Positions 17,099 through 25,451 of a stretch of 64,000 bases of DNA are shown here, piece after piece. Every line of letters starts with the position of its first letter. Positions within the stretch are counted from its first letter, which is position 1. The notes below the pieces were generated by a model. That model was not told the origin of the DNA and made no database searches. It was given only the letters and a program-made list of their open reading frames with translations. The position numbers were made by a program, and so were the translations under genes. The stretch is taken from contig NZ_SJOD01000005.1 in the NCBI RefSeq assembly GCF_004331175.1, positions 124,001 through 188,000 of the forward strand, written 5' to 3'. This DNA comes from Acinetobacter sp. ANC 4178 (lineage in GTDB: Bacteria; Pseudomonadota; Gammaproteobacteria; Pseudomonadales; Moraxellaceae).

Positions 17099-18910
17099 CT
17101 AAATTTGAGCGTGATTAGACTCTCTACGAAACAAATCAAGAAAATCAAATTCAGAGTCTCTATCAACTATTTCTAGATGTGAAAGATTTCTCTTGTATAT
17201 ATCTCCATTATATCTTTCAGGATTATCTGATCTAAAAGCTTTAAATAGCAAAATTTCTCTATTATTGTACGTGAAAGTTACAATATTTGATTTTATAACC
17301 TGCTTAAACTTTTCGGATATAGGCTGTTTAGCAATTAATTGAAGAATCTTTTTCTCATAATTTTCAATAGATTTTTGATACATTACTGCTTCAGATTCAA
17401 TACCAACAATACAAAAATCGTTATATTTAAGATATTCAGAATTATAGTGCTTTTTATGGGTTTTTGCAGCATTTTCATTATCTGCAACCCCTAACACGAC
17501 AAAACAATCACCAGCTTTTGAATTAGTCATAGCTGTAAGAGTTTTAACTATTTTATCGACTGTGCTTTCATGAAATTTTCCGCTCCCATCACTTATTTGA
17601 TGTAGACCCATCTTAAAATCATAACAAACTTGCTCTGTTTTTGACTCATTAAGTATGTTTTCTAAACTTTCAACCCAAGAGCTCAAGTATCTATCCGTAC
17701 CAGACTTCGGTTTAAAATGGAGTTTTATAACTCCATATATGGATTCAGAAAGCTTCTCTCTATCTTGGGAACTCCACTTAAGATCTGAATCAAGAGCTTT
17801 TAAATGCATGTCAAATAAATTCTCAAGAGAATTTCTTAAATTCAAGTAATTTGCAACTTGTAAATTATGAGTTATTAATGCTTTATAAAATGCAATATAT
17901 ACAACTTGAAAAACACTAGTTGTTTTAGCTGGGCTTTCTTTGAAAACTAGTTTTCTAAAACTATCACTTCCAGTATCTAATGTCTTTTTTAACTCTTCAA
18001 ATACAAAGCAGAATTGTTTATATATTGGGTCATATCCTTTCTTATTGATGCCTATATTAAGGCTCTCACTTTCTTGAGAAGTTGAATCATAGATAGCATC
18101 TAAATATTTAGAAGTTGTTTGAGCTTGATTGGGGTTGATTATGTATGAAACCAGATGAGCTACCAACTCTTCATCTCGCGACATCCTAATATTCTCTGTA
18201 GTAATTATTCCATGCTTTGACCAAAATATACCATGTAAATCTATACCATAACCTAAACCTTTATTGCTTAGGCTTATATTTCTCATATTCCGAAGATCAA
18301 CAATATTCGAATGTGAGCTATCTTTTCTAATATAAATTGAACAATCTCTAATTAAATCTGGAATTTGACCAAGCGCCCCAGCCTGTCTAACATCTTGCTT
18401 AGAAAGTGTGCGCCCCCCAGTATTGATTCTCCTAAAACTCTCATCAACTTTTTCAGAATTATTATTATCACATACTGAAAATGGTACTGGATAATCAAGA
18501 ACTTTTGCGCATGAATCAATATCTAAGACAGGCTCCTTTTGAAGTATTTCACTACTTTCTTTCTGACTTTTAGTTTGAGCAACTGTTTCCAAATTGAAAT
18601 ACTTCCCATTTACAGAGAATTCACATTCAATGAATGATATAATTGCATTTAACCTTTGCATGCCATCTAATATTTCAAAAGCATTTTCATCATTTGATTT
18701 TCTATAATTTGCCGCAATAATCATTGGTATAGGAAAACCATTAAGAAGAGAGTCAATAAATTTCTCTTTTTCCTCTATGCTCCAAACTAGCTTTCTTTGA
18801 TATCTTCTATTAATAATGAATTTTCCAGCGACACATTGTGAATATATTGTCAGAACTGGTATACCTTTAATACTTAAATTTCCTTCCATTTCAACCTTCT
18901 TAGAGGACAA
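17099..18910 (-). CDS. DUF262 (GmrSD/ParB-like) protein fused to a Schlafen AlbA_2-like domain
   Basis: A 603-residue protein. Residues ~20-200 form a DUF262 domain: INRRYQRKLVWSIEEKEKFI, LLNGFPIPMII, the DGMQRLNAI form of the DGQQR motif, and FRRINTGGRTLSKQDVRQAG. DUF262 is the nucleotide-dependent nuclease fold of GmrSD-type restriction systems and of several phage-defence proteins. A helical middle follows. Residues ~430-560 resemble the AlbA_2/Schlafen domain: QVCYDFKMGL, IVKTLTAMTNSKAGDCFVVL then GVAD, and later ILLFKAFRSDNP. It is a single-gene unit in the island, with its own downstream inverted repeat. A defence role is inferred from the domains and location. No DUF1524 HNH motif was seen. 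Confidence 0.8.
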   Translation of the reverse strand: MSSKKVEMEGNLSIKGIPVLTIYSQCVAGKFIINRRYQRKLVWSIEEKEKFIDSLLNGFPIPMIIAANYRKSNDENAFEILDGMQRLNAIISFIECEFSVNGKYFNLETVAQTKSQKESSEILQKEPVLDIDSCAKVLDYPVPFSVCDNNNSEKVDESFRRINTGGRTLSKQDVRQAGALGQIPDLIRDCSIYIRKDSSHSNIVDLRNMRNISLSNKGLGYGIDLHGIFWSKHGIITTENIRMSRDEELVAHLVSYIINPNQAQTTSKYLDAIYDSTSQESESLNIGINKKGYDPIYKQFCFVFEELKKTLDTGSDSFRKLVFKESPAKTTSVFQVVYIAFYKALITHNLQVANYLNLRNSLENLFDMHLKALDSDLKWSSQDREKLSESIYGVIKLHFKPKSGTDRYLSSWVESLENILNESKTEQVCYDFKMGLHQISDGSGKFHESTVDKIVKTLTAMTNSKAGDCFVVLGVADNENAAKTHKKHYNSEYLKYNDFCIVGIESEAVMYQKSIENYEKKILQLIAKQPISEKFKQVIKSNIVTFTYNNREILLFKAFRSDNPERYNGDIYKRNLSHLEIVDRDSEFDFLDLFRRESNHAQI

Positions 18911-19350
18911 GCTATATTTTCAAAAAGTATAGCATTTATTTTCAATTTTTTTTATCGACACTAATTATTCTACATTGAAAGGAAAAAATCTTTTAAAATA
19001 TTTCAATTACTAAAATACTACTATTTTTTTGAATACATATAAATTTATATAACGAATAGATGAAGAAGTACTAAGTAAAGGATAGAGGTATGTCATTTCA
19101 ACTGAGTTAACAAGTTGATTTACAGTAATTGAAATAGATTATTACGTAATTAAAGTTAATACAAGATTAAGTATAATTATACAACCTAACTCCTAGAAAC
19201 CTGATTAACAGTACTCAATAAATTACGATTATTTTAACAAAACTCCCCATACCTCAATCAGAAATCCCCTATGCAGATAGGGGAAAAAGGCCAAATAGCA
19301 GAAAGTCAAAATCCCCCAAGCCTAATCGTTTTCCACTCGCTTTACGCCTC

Positions 19351-19508
19351 GATGGTCTAGATCATAGAAGATTCATCTTCATCGTAGATCGAGCGGAAAG
19401 TCGAAGTGCTAGGAAACGTTAATTGAGAGATGGATTTACATGCTGGAGATAGACCATCGGACTATCGAACGGATGGACCACAAAATAGACCGAAAAATCC
19501 GATGGTCT
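19351..19508. promoter_or_regulatory. Right-end cluster of GACC motifs
   Basis: GATGGTCTA (19351 and 19501, inverted), TAGACCATCGG (19450), TGGACCA (19474) and TAGACCGAAA (19486) cluster just inside the right island boundary, mirroring the left-end ACCG cluster. The 650 nt between the DUF262 gene and the tRNA contain no gene that I can support. Confidence 0.4.
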
Positions 19509-19528
19509 AAAAATAGCAGACATTAAAA

Positions 19529-19557
19529 AACCTCATAACTCAATAAGTTACGAGGTT
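19529..19557 (-). terminator. Current tRNA terminator (island-derived)
   Basis: AACCTC-A-TAACT and AGTTA-C-GAGGTT form an 11-bp stem with one mismatch and a 5-nt loop, followed in the leftward direction by a U-tract. It lies directly after the CCA end of the tRNA. Confidence 0.7.
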
Positions 19558-19562
19558 GAATT

Positions 19563-19639
<77 letters not shown>

Positions 19640-19799
19640 TATATTATTGCAAAACCATTGTATTCAATAGTTTGGCTGTGCAGCAATACTATCTAACATT
19701 TCCTTATTGAGCAAGTATTTTTTGCTTGTAGACTCACAGTAGACGCTAGAAAATATTGTGCTATATTGCTAAATATTGCAATTGATAGCGATTCTAGCG

Positions 19800-21089
19800 A
19801 TGTCATCTCAAAGAGTAAAGCTAACAGAGACATTTATTGATCAACTCGAAATGACGCCTGCTATCTATAGAGACAGTGACTTGATCGGCTTTGCTATTCG
19901 GGTGAATAACACCTGTAAAACCTTTATCGTTGAGAAAAAAGTCCTTGGCAAGACTGTACGCTCTACAATTGGTTTACATGGCGATTTAACCCTAGCCCAA
20001 GCGTGCGATATTGCCAAAGATAAACTTACTCAAATGTCTCAAGGCATCAATCCCAATCAAGTTAAAAGAAAAACAATTGCTGAAGAAAAAGTAAAATCAG
20101 ATTTATTCCAAACAAAACCAACATTAAAACAAGCATTTGATAATTACCTTTCCCACAAAACCCTCAAGCCTAGAACAATTAAAGACTACACCATGGTGGT
20201 GAATGACTACCTAAAAGATTGGAATGCCATAAAACTAGATGAAATTTCCAGATCAATGATTCAGGCCAAGCATTCTGAGTTGTCACATCGAAGTATGGCT
20301 CAAGCCAATATGACAATGCGTGTTTTACGAGCCATCTATAATTACTCAGTTGAGTATTATCTGGATGAAAACGATAGGTCTATTCTGGATACTCATAATC
20401 CGATTCATACGCTAAATGCTAAACAAGGCTGGAATAAAATTCGTAGACGTAAAACCTATATTCATGAAGACCAACTGCCGAACTGGATTAAAGCCGTATT
20501 TGAATATAAAGACCGTGGTCAGCAGCTAGAAACCAATCGAGATTTCCTACTTACCTTGGTTCTCACTGGACTTCGCCGTGAAGAATGTGAATCTTTGTCT
20601 TGGACCAGAATCGACTTAAAATATGGTCGAATCACTTCAATAGATCAAAAGAATAGTACGCCACACACCCTGCCTATGGGTGGCTTTCTCTTTATGCTTA
20701 TGAAAAAACGTTATGCTCAAGCAACAAATGAATGGGTATTTCCTTCTGCCAAATCTACCTCTGGTCATATTGTGAATATTTCCAAAGTACGCCAAAAAAT
20801 CAATAAATCATGTGGCATTGAGTTTAGCTTCCATGATCTGCGTAGAACCTTTGGCGCTATTGCAGAAAACCTTGATTTGGGGCAGTACACAATTAAGCAC
20901 CTACTCAACCATCAAGATGATGATCGAGACCTCACTGTGGGTAGTGTTCAGCTAAGCGAAAAAAAATTAAGAGATGCAATGAATGCTATTGAAAGCATTA
21001 TTTTAGGAGCTTATAAAAAAAACTTGGAAGCAGAATTAATTCCGTCTTCGCTTAGTAGAAAATCAGATCAAGTAGAATTTGATGCCTGA
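19800..21089 (+). CDS. Tyrosine-type integrase, apparently lacking the catalytic tyrosine
   Basis: A 429-residue integrase. The N-terminal region has the DUF4102-like arm domain (SDLIGFAIRVNNTCKTFIVE, then TIGLHGDLTLAQACDIAK). A core-binding segment (TLKQAFDNYLSHKTLKPRTI) and the catalytic domain follow. Catalytic residues seen: Arg in LTGLRREECESL, His-x-x-Arg in FHDLRRTFG, and His in HLLNHQDD. Related integrases have the nucleophile in a T-A-G-Y-like motif about 11 residues later; here the aligned text is LTVGSVQLSEKKLR, with Ser (AGT) at that place. The ATG at 19800 is preferred to the TTG at 19776. It lies outside the tRNA repeat pair, upstream of the tRNA. Confidence 0.85.
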   Translation: MSSQRVKLTETFIDQLEMTPAIYRDSDLIGFAIRVNNTCKTFIVEKKVLGKTVRSTIGLHGDLTLAQACDIAKDKLTQMSQGINPNQVKRKTIAEEKVKSDLFQTKPTLKQAFDNYLSHKTLKPRTIKDYTMVVNDYLKDWNAIKLDEISRSMIQAKHSELSHRSMAQANMTMRVLRAIYNYSVEYYLDENDRSILDTHNPIHTLNAKQGWNKIRRRKTYIHEDQLPNWIKAVFEYKDRGQQLETNRDFLLTLVLTGLRREECESLSWTRIDLKYGRITSIDQKNSTPHTLPMGGFLFMLMKKRYAQATNEWVFPSAKSTSGHIVNISKVRQKINKSCGIEFSFHDLRRTFGAIAENLDLGQYTIKHLLNHQDDDRDLTVGSVQLSEKKLRDAMNAIESIILGAYKKNLEAELIPSSLSRKSDQVEFDA

Positions 21090-21382
21090 TTTTATATTTC
21101 CAATAACTTTTGTTTTTTCAAAACTATCCTCGCAAGATAGTCTATTTTCTTTTTAAATAATGACATATAAGTCTGAATCAAATTTTGTGCATTTACTTGG
21201 CTTTGGTGGCTTAAAACTATCCCTAATAGTTTATTCAACAATACATTCCTCAGATAGGCTAATGCGTGAATGACTATTGATATGGCGAAGAGAAAATCCC
21301 CTTATCGTTGAAATACCTCACCTCGTAGACATCTTCACAAGGCACCTCTAATGGGTTAATCATCATTCACACCAATCCCAAT
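21090..21382. other. Intergenic, no gene seen
   Basis: The stretch after the integrase gene is AT-rich with a short hairpin CTATC/GATAG near 21124-21140. No open frame with a ribosome binding site and no RNA gene were recognised. Confidence 0.4.
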
Positions 21383-21412
21383 CTAAAAAACCATCAATTG
21401 ATGGTTTTTTAG
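21383..21412. terminator. Palindromic bidirectional terminator
   Basis: A 30-bp perfect palindrome with arms CTAAAAAACCATC / GATGGTTTTTTAG around AATT. It lies 31 nt downstream of the leftward DUF2147 gene and can act in both directions. Confidence 0.8.
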
Positions 21413-21443
21413 AAATAAACAAAAGCAGCATTCAAATACTTGT

Positions 21444-21899
21444 TTAGAATTTCTTCCAAGTCATCATTGTGGTTGTGTTATCAGACTTTGACTTGCCAAA
21501 GACCTTCATTTGATCACCAGTTCCACTTAGATTCGCGTTAATAGTATAAACAAGGCCATTTTGTGGGTTAACCCAGACCCCATTGTTAAACTTATTTTTA
21601 GATGTTTCTAGCATACTTGTGAGAATTTCTAGACCAAACAAATCTTTATTTTTTAATGCACCTGTGCACTTCGTACAGACATCCGTAGCTACCGCACCTG
21701 GTAATGCATACGATTTAGTGATGGCCGCACTATATTGTTGAGTCTTTGAATTCTTACGAATCGCAATTTCTGTGATGTAACTACCTGATTTATCATCAAT
21801 GACTTTCCATGAGCCTAAGAGTGGATCAACAGGCATTGCTGCTAAAAATTGAGTTGAACCGAGTAAGAAAGTCGAAGCAAATAAAATTCTTAATTTCAT
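21444..21899 (-). CDS. Secreted DUF2147-family protein
   Basis: A 151-residue protein with a signal peptide (MKLRILFASTFLLGSTQFLA, cleavage about residue 21). The mature part carries the family pattern: DPLLGSWKVIDDKSG near its start, CTKC in the middle, and NGLVYTINANLSGTGDQMKV then MMTWKKF at the end. DUF2147 proteins are small periplasmic beta-rich proteins of unknown function. Monocistronic, with a strong downstream terminator. Between its start and the next frame (21900-22363) no gene was seen. Confidence 0.8.
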   Translation of the reverse strand: MKLRILFASTFLLGSTQFLAAMPVDPLLGSWKVIDDKSGSYITEIAIRKNSKTQQYSAAITKSYALPGAVATDVCTKCTGALKNKDLFGLEILTSMLETSKNKFNNGVWVNPQNGLVYTINANLSGTGDQMKVFGKSKSDNTTTMMTWKKF

Positions 21900-22363
21900 A
21901 AAATTGTCATGTATTAAAAAGCCTCGGGATTATAGCAAAGCAAATCACGAATAAAATCATTAATTTAATCAATAAGCATAATTAGTTGGAATCGTATTCT
22001 GCTCTGTTCTTTTATTGTTTGAGCACTATAATCTCGTTCAGTTTATTGCTGCCTTTTACTTTTAATCACCGAAACACACCTGAAGGCATCTAAATTTATA
22101 TCTTTTACCTATAAAACCGTTACTTAATGCATGAAATTCGCATGTATGAATCAGCATCTAACAGTCAAACACATTAGTTTGACAGCAATAAAACCGACTT
22201 TATTTTTATATCAGGAGCCTAGTGCGATACATATAATTCACTCTAAGTCTAAATCAAGAATGGTTTTAGGTTTTGTAGAATCATTACAATATGTATTTCG
22301 GACTAACTAAAATTGACACAATGTCCGAGCCTGAGGTAAGGACATGAATTAAAGGTTTTCTTA

Positions 22364-22689
22364 ATGCCCTCTCCAAAAGCTGAATTTACATCTAAGACTA
22401 TTTTTTTAGTCTATGAGCTATCACTAACTTGCTTGTATAAGAAAATATCTGGAGGTGGAGATATTGCTTTTTATCAGCAGAGAGTAAAAACCGTACTGTA
22501 TGAAAAAATGATGCTTTGGAAGATATGGATCATCATTGGCTTAAGCATAAGATAGTTTCGTATGCACGCTATCAAAGCGTTATGGCTTATGTAGCCTTGC
22601 AAGAAGAAAATCGAGTCTCATTTTTTTTTAATAATTTTAAGGCGGAGTTATATTTTCAGCATTTTGATGACGCAATTTATCGAACATAA
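22364..22689 (+). pseudogene. Possible frameshifted hypothetical gene
   Basis: A frame begins at 22364 (MPSPKAEFTSKTIFLVYELS) with AGG 7 nt upstream. After VLYEK, at a run of six A (about 22503-22508), it enters a frame that stops soon. The neighbouring frame continues with plausible protein text, DALEDMDHHWLKHKIVSYAR then YQSVMAYVALQEENRVSFFF, to a TAA at 22687-22689. One missing base at the A-run would join them into about 108 residues. The family is not recognised, and it could also be chance. Confidence 0.35.
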
Positions 22690-22774
22690 AAAAGGACATA
22701 TGCCCAAACCCGACTGCATCTATTTATAGCAACATAAATGACATGCAGTAGAGTTTGAGCTTATGTGTAGCGGA

Positions 22775-23251
22775 TTACCAGCCTAACTGCTTATTCAAAG
22801 TAGCAGAATCGTAGTAGTCGCCTTGGTAAACAATTTTGTCGTTTTTAACACGAACAAAACTTACGCCTTCAAAGTTAATTGGCTTATTCGTTGCAGGTGT
22901 ATCTTTGCTCCATGCACCAGTATTATTGCCTGTAAAGCGCCATTGGAAAGAAATGCCATCTTTACTTACAATTGGAGCACTCGTCATTTCCCATTTCAAG
23001 TTAGGAACGGCATTAATAAATACACTAATGACGTTATCACGTGCTGCAACTTGCCCTTTTTGTGGCGTACCTACAGCAGCATCATAAAATACGCCATCTT
23101 TAGCAAAATAAGAGGCTGCTTTGCTAGAATCATGTTGATTCCAAGCTTTCATATATGATGTAACAACTTGCTTAGGTGGTACAGCTGCATGAACAACTGT
23201 TACACCCGCCATTGCAGGAACTAAAATAAGCGCTTGTAAAATATTTTTCAT
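22775..23251 (-). CDS. Secreted SnoaL/NTF2-like protein
   Basis: A 158-residue protein with a signal peptide (MKNILQALILVPAMAGVTVV, cut near HAA) and an NTF2-like fold pattern: VVTSYMKAWNQHDSSKAASY, FAKDGVFYDAA, then VSFVRVKNDKIVYQGDYYDS. SnoaL-like proteins act as small cyclases, isomerases or ligand binders; the activity cannot be read here. AAGGGAA 5 nt before the ATG supports the start. It lies just downstream of the aldehyde dehydrogenase (gap 63 nt, same direction), so co-transcription is possible. Confidence 0.75.
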   Translation of the reverse strand: MKNILQALILVPAMAGVTVVHAAVPPKQVVTSYMKAWNQHDSSKAASYFAKDGVFYDAAVGTPQKGQVAARDNVISVFINAVPNLKWEMTSAPIVSKDGISFQWRFTGNNTGAWSKDTPATNKPINFEGVSFVRVKNDKIVYQGDYYDSATLNKQLGW

Positions 23252-23314
23252 GTATATTCCCTTCTGAAAAAATATGTTAGTTAAATGATGATTGCAGGTG
23301 CATCATGCCGAAGA

Positions 23315-24805
23315 TTAATCTTCGTAAGCACTCATCACATGTTTAATACGGGTATATTCTTCAAAGCCATAGCTTGATAAGTCTTTGCCATAACCTGACT
23401 TTTTAAAGCCACCATGCGGCATTTCGGCAGTAAGCGGAATATGTGCATTCGTCCAAACCGTACCGAAATCTAAATCACGGCTAAAGCGCATGCTACGGCT
23501 ATGATCATTTGTCCAAACACTTGAAGCGAGACCAAATTCAACATCATTGGCTTTGTCTAGTGCGTCAGCTTCATCTTTAAACGTTTGGATGGTCACGATT
23601 GGTCCAAAAATTTCATTTTGGATGGCTTCGTCATGCTGCTCTAAACCACAAATGATAGTCGGTTCAAAATAGTAACCAGAGTACTGAGTCACTTGTTTAC
23701 CACCAGTCACAATTTTGGCATGCGCAGGCAAGCGATCTAAAAAGCCTTTCACATGTACAAGCTGGCGTTGATTGTTTAGGGCACCAAACAAAGCAGTTTC
23801 ATCATCTGGTAAACCGCAGTGAATTTGCTTGGTTTTTGCAACCATTTTTTCCAAAAATTCATCAAAAATGCTTTCTTGCACTAAAACGCGTGCTGCCGCA
23901 GTACAGTCTTGTCCTGCGTTAAAGAAGCCAGCAACGCTGATTGCATCTGTTGCTTTTTCAAGATCAGCATCTTCAAATACAACTACCGGTGCTTTACCAC
24001 CAAGTTCCAAATGAGCTTTAGCTAAGTTGCTTGCAGCTGAAGCAGCCACTTGCAGACCCGCACGTACAGAACCTGTAATCGATACCATTGCTGGTACAGG
24101 ATGAGAAACTACTTTTGAACCTGCGTCAGCCAAACCTAAGATGACATTAATGGCACCTTTAGGGAAAAACGGAGCAGCAATTTCAGCAAGGAGTAACGTA
24201 CTGTTTGGTGTGGTATCACTTGGTTTTAATACAACGGTATTACCCGCAGCTAAAGCAGGAGCAATTTTCCAAACCGCCATTAATAATGGGTAGTTCCAAG
24301 GAGCAACTTGACCAACTACACCAATCGGTTCGCGACGGATACTTGATGTAAAACCATCTAAGTACTCAGCAGTCGCCTTCCCTTCTAGGCAACGAGCTGC
24401 GCCAGCAAAGAAGCGAATGTGATCAACAGAACCTTTAATTTCTTCAGCCGCAATCATGTGTTTAAGCTGACCTGTTTCTACACTTTGTGCAGCTACAAGT
24501 TGATCCGCATTTTTTTCTAATGCATCAGCAAAGTCCAATAATGCTTTTTGACGTACTGATGGCGTTGAACGTCTCCAAACTTTAAATGCAGCTTTTGCAC
24601 ACTCATAGGCATAATCCACATCTTGTTGTGTTGCATTTGGCGATTGCGCATAAATTTGACCATTAACAGGGCTAATTAAATCAAAGAATTCAACGCCTGT
24701 AGTTTGAACAAATTCACCGTTAATAAAGTGCTTTAATTGTTTAACGTGCATTTGAACATTTCCATTCGCCTGTTCTAAATTTTCACCAATATGTAGATCT
24801 GTCAT
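23315..24805 (-). CDS. Aldehyde dehydrogenase, gamma-aminobutyraldehyde dehydrogenase type
   Basis: A 496-residue NAD(P)-dependent aldehyde dehydrogenase. Motifs: VVGQVAPWNYPLLMAVWKIA near residue 165, LELGGKAPVVVFEDAD with the general-base Glu near 265, FNAGQDCTAAARVLV with the catalytic Cys near 300, and EIFGPIVTIQTF near 395. The overall text is closest to aminobutyraldehyde dehydrogenases, which oxidise 4-aminobutanal from putrescine to GABA. It is divergent from two APC permeases and an FAD amine oxidase, which fits polyamine catabolism. The first residues (MTDLHIGEN) resemble those of the divergent permease. Confidence 0.88.
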   Translation of the reverse strand: MTDLHIGENLEQANGNVQMHVKQLKHFINGEFVQTTGVEFFDLISPVNGQIYAQSPNATQQDVDYAYECAKAAFKVWRRSTPSVRQKALLDFADALEKNADQLVAAQSVETGQLKHMIAAEEIKGSVDHIRFFAGAARCLEGKATAEYLDGFTSSIRREPIGVVGQVAPWNYPLLMAVWKIAPALAAGNTVVLKPSDTTPNSTLLLAEIAAPFFPKGAINVILGLADAGSKVVSHPVPAMVSITGSVRAGLQVAASAASNLAKAHLELGGKAPVVVFEDADLEKATDAISVAGFFNAGQDCTAAARVLVQESIFDEFLEKMVAKTKQIHCGLPDDETALFGALNNQRQLVHVKGFLDRLPAHAKIVTGGKQVTQYSGYYFEPTIICGLEQHDEAIQNEIFGPIVTIQTFKDEADALDKANDVEFGLASSVWTNDHSRSMRFSRDLDFGTVWTNAHIPLTAEMPHGGFKKSGYGKDLSSYGFEEYTRIKHVMSAYED

Positions 24806-24819
24806 GCAATTTCCTTATT
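24779..24819 (-). repeat. Duplicated translation-initiation segment, copy in aldehyde dehydrogenase
   Basis: The 41 nt spanning the ribosome binding site and first nine codons of the aldehyde dehydrogenase match 25411-25451 at 35 of 41 positions, in inverted orientation. The first 18 nt, AATAAGGAAATTGCATGA, are identical. Confidence 0.7.
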
Positions 24820-25193
24820 CAACAATTTAGATAAAATATCTTTCTATTCACCACAACTGCTTATTTATTATTTATGCTTTTTTTTGTCAAGAATATTTTA
24901 AAACATAGCCACAACAAAACCACCCCTTAATTATAATTAATATATTTACATTTTTTAATTTTAACTTTACATTTTTATTTTAACTTTACATTTTTACATA
25001 ATATTAAATATTTTAAATTATTGATTTATATAAATTTAAATTAATTTTAAAAATAATAGCATCACAAAACAATATATAAATAAATGCATAATATAATGGT
25101 AAAAAATTTATTTTAAAAAAAATTGGCTCCTGCTCAAATTAATAAATTGGCTCTCGTTTGTAATTATAAAAAAAGACAAATTAGACTACGTAA
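24820..25193. promoter_or_regulatory. Divergent AT-rich promoter region of the polyamine/GABA cluster
   Basis: About 370 nt of extremely AT-rich sequence with direct repeats of TTTTAACTTTACATTTTTA-like text near 24950-25000. It should contain divergent promoters for the dehydrogenase and the permease genes. No defined operator was found. Confidence 0.5.
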
Positions 25194-25415
25194 ATGTATA
25201 GCGATTTGAATCACTCATATCAGAAAATAAATGATATTCAATCTCAAATCGCGAAAAAGGAATTTCATTTCAAAACAGGAAATTTATTGTTCTTCATCAA
25301 AGAATTAAATTTTCTGCGTTCAAATCGAAGACTTCTATACTCAGAATACCCCACGCTCCCACAGCAGGATTGGGAAATTTTTAATACTTATGTATTGAAC
25401 TTTATTGCTAAATAA
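25194..25415 (+). CDS. Small hypothetical protein upstream of APC permease
   Basis: A 73-residue frame (starts MYSDLNHSYQKINDIQ, ends NTYVLNFIAK) ending 9 nt before the permease ATG. No ribosome binding site is obvious before its ATG at 25194. The text is soluble and helix-prone, with basic clusters. It could be a leader gene or a chance frame. Confidence 0.4.
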   Translation: MYSDLNHSYQKINDIQSQIAKKEFHFKTGNLLFFIKELNFLRSNRRLLYSEYPTLPQQDWEIFNTYVLNFIAK

Positions 25416-25451
25416 GGAAATTGCATGAACGACCTTCCTATAGGTGAAAAT
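25411..25451 (+). repeat. Duplicated translation-initiation segment, copy in permease
   Basis: The mate of 24779-24819. It includes the stop codon of the small frame at 25194-25415, the ribosome binding site AAGGAAA, and the first nine codons of the permease (MNDLPIGEN versus MTDLHIGEN). Confidence 0.7.
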
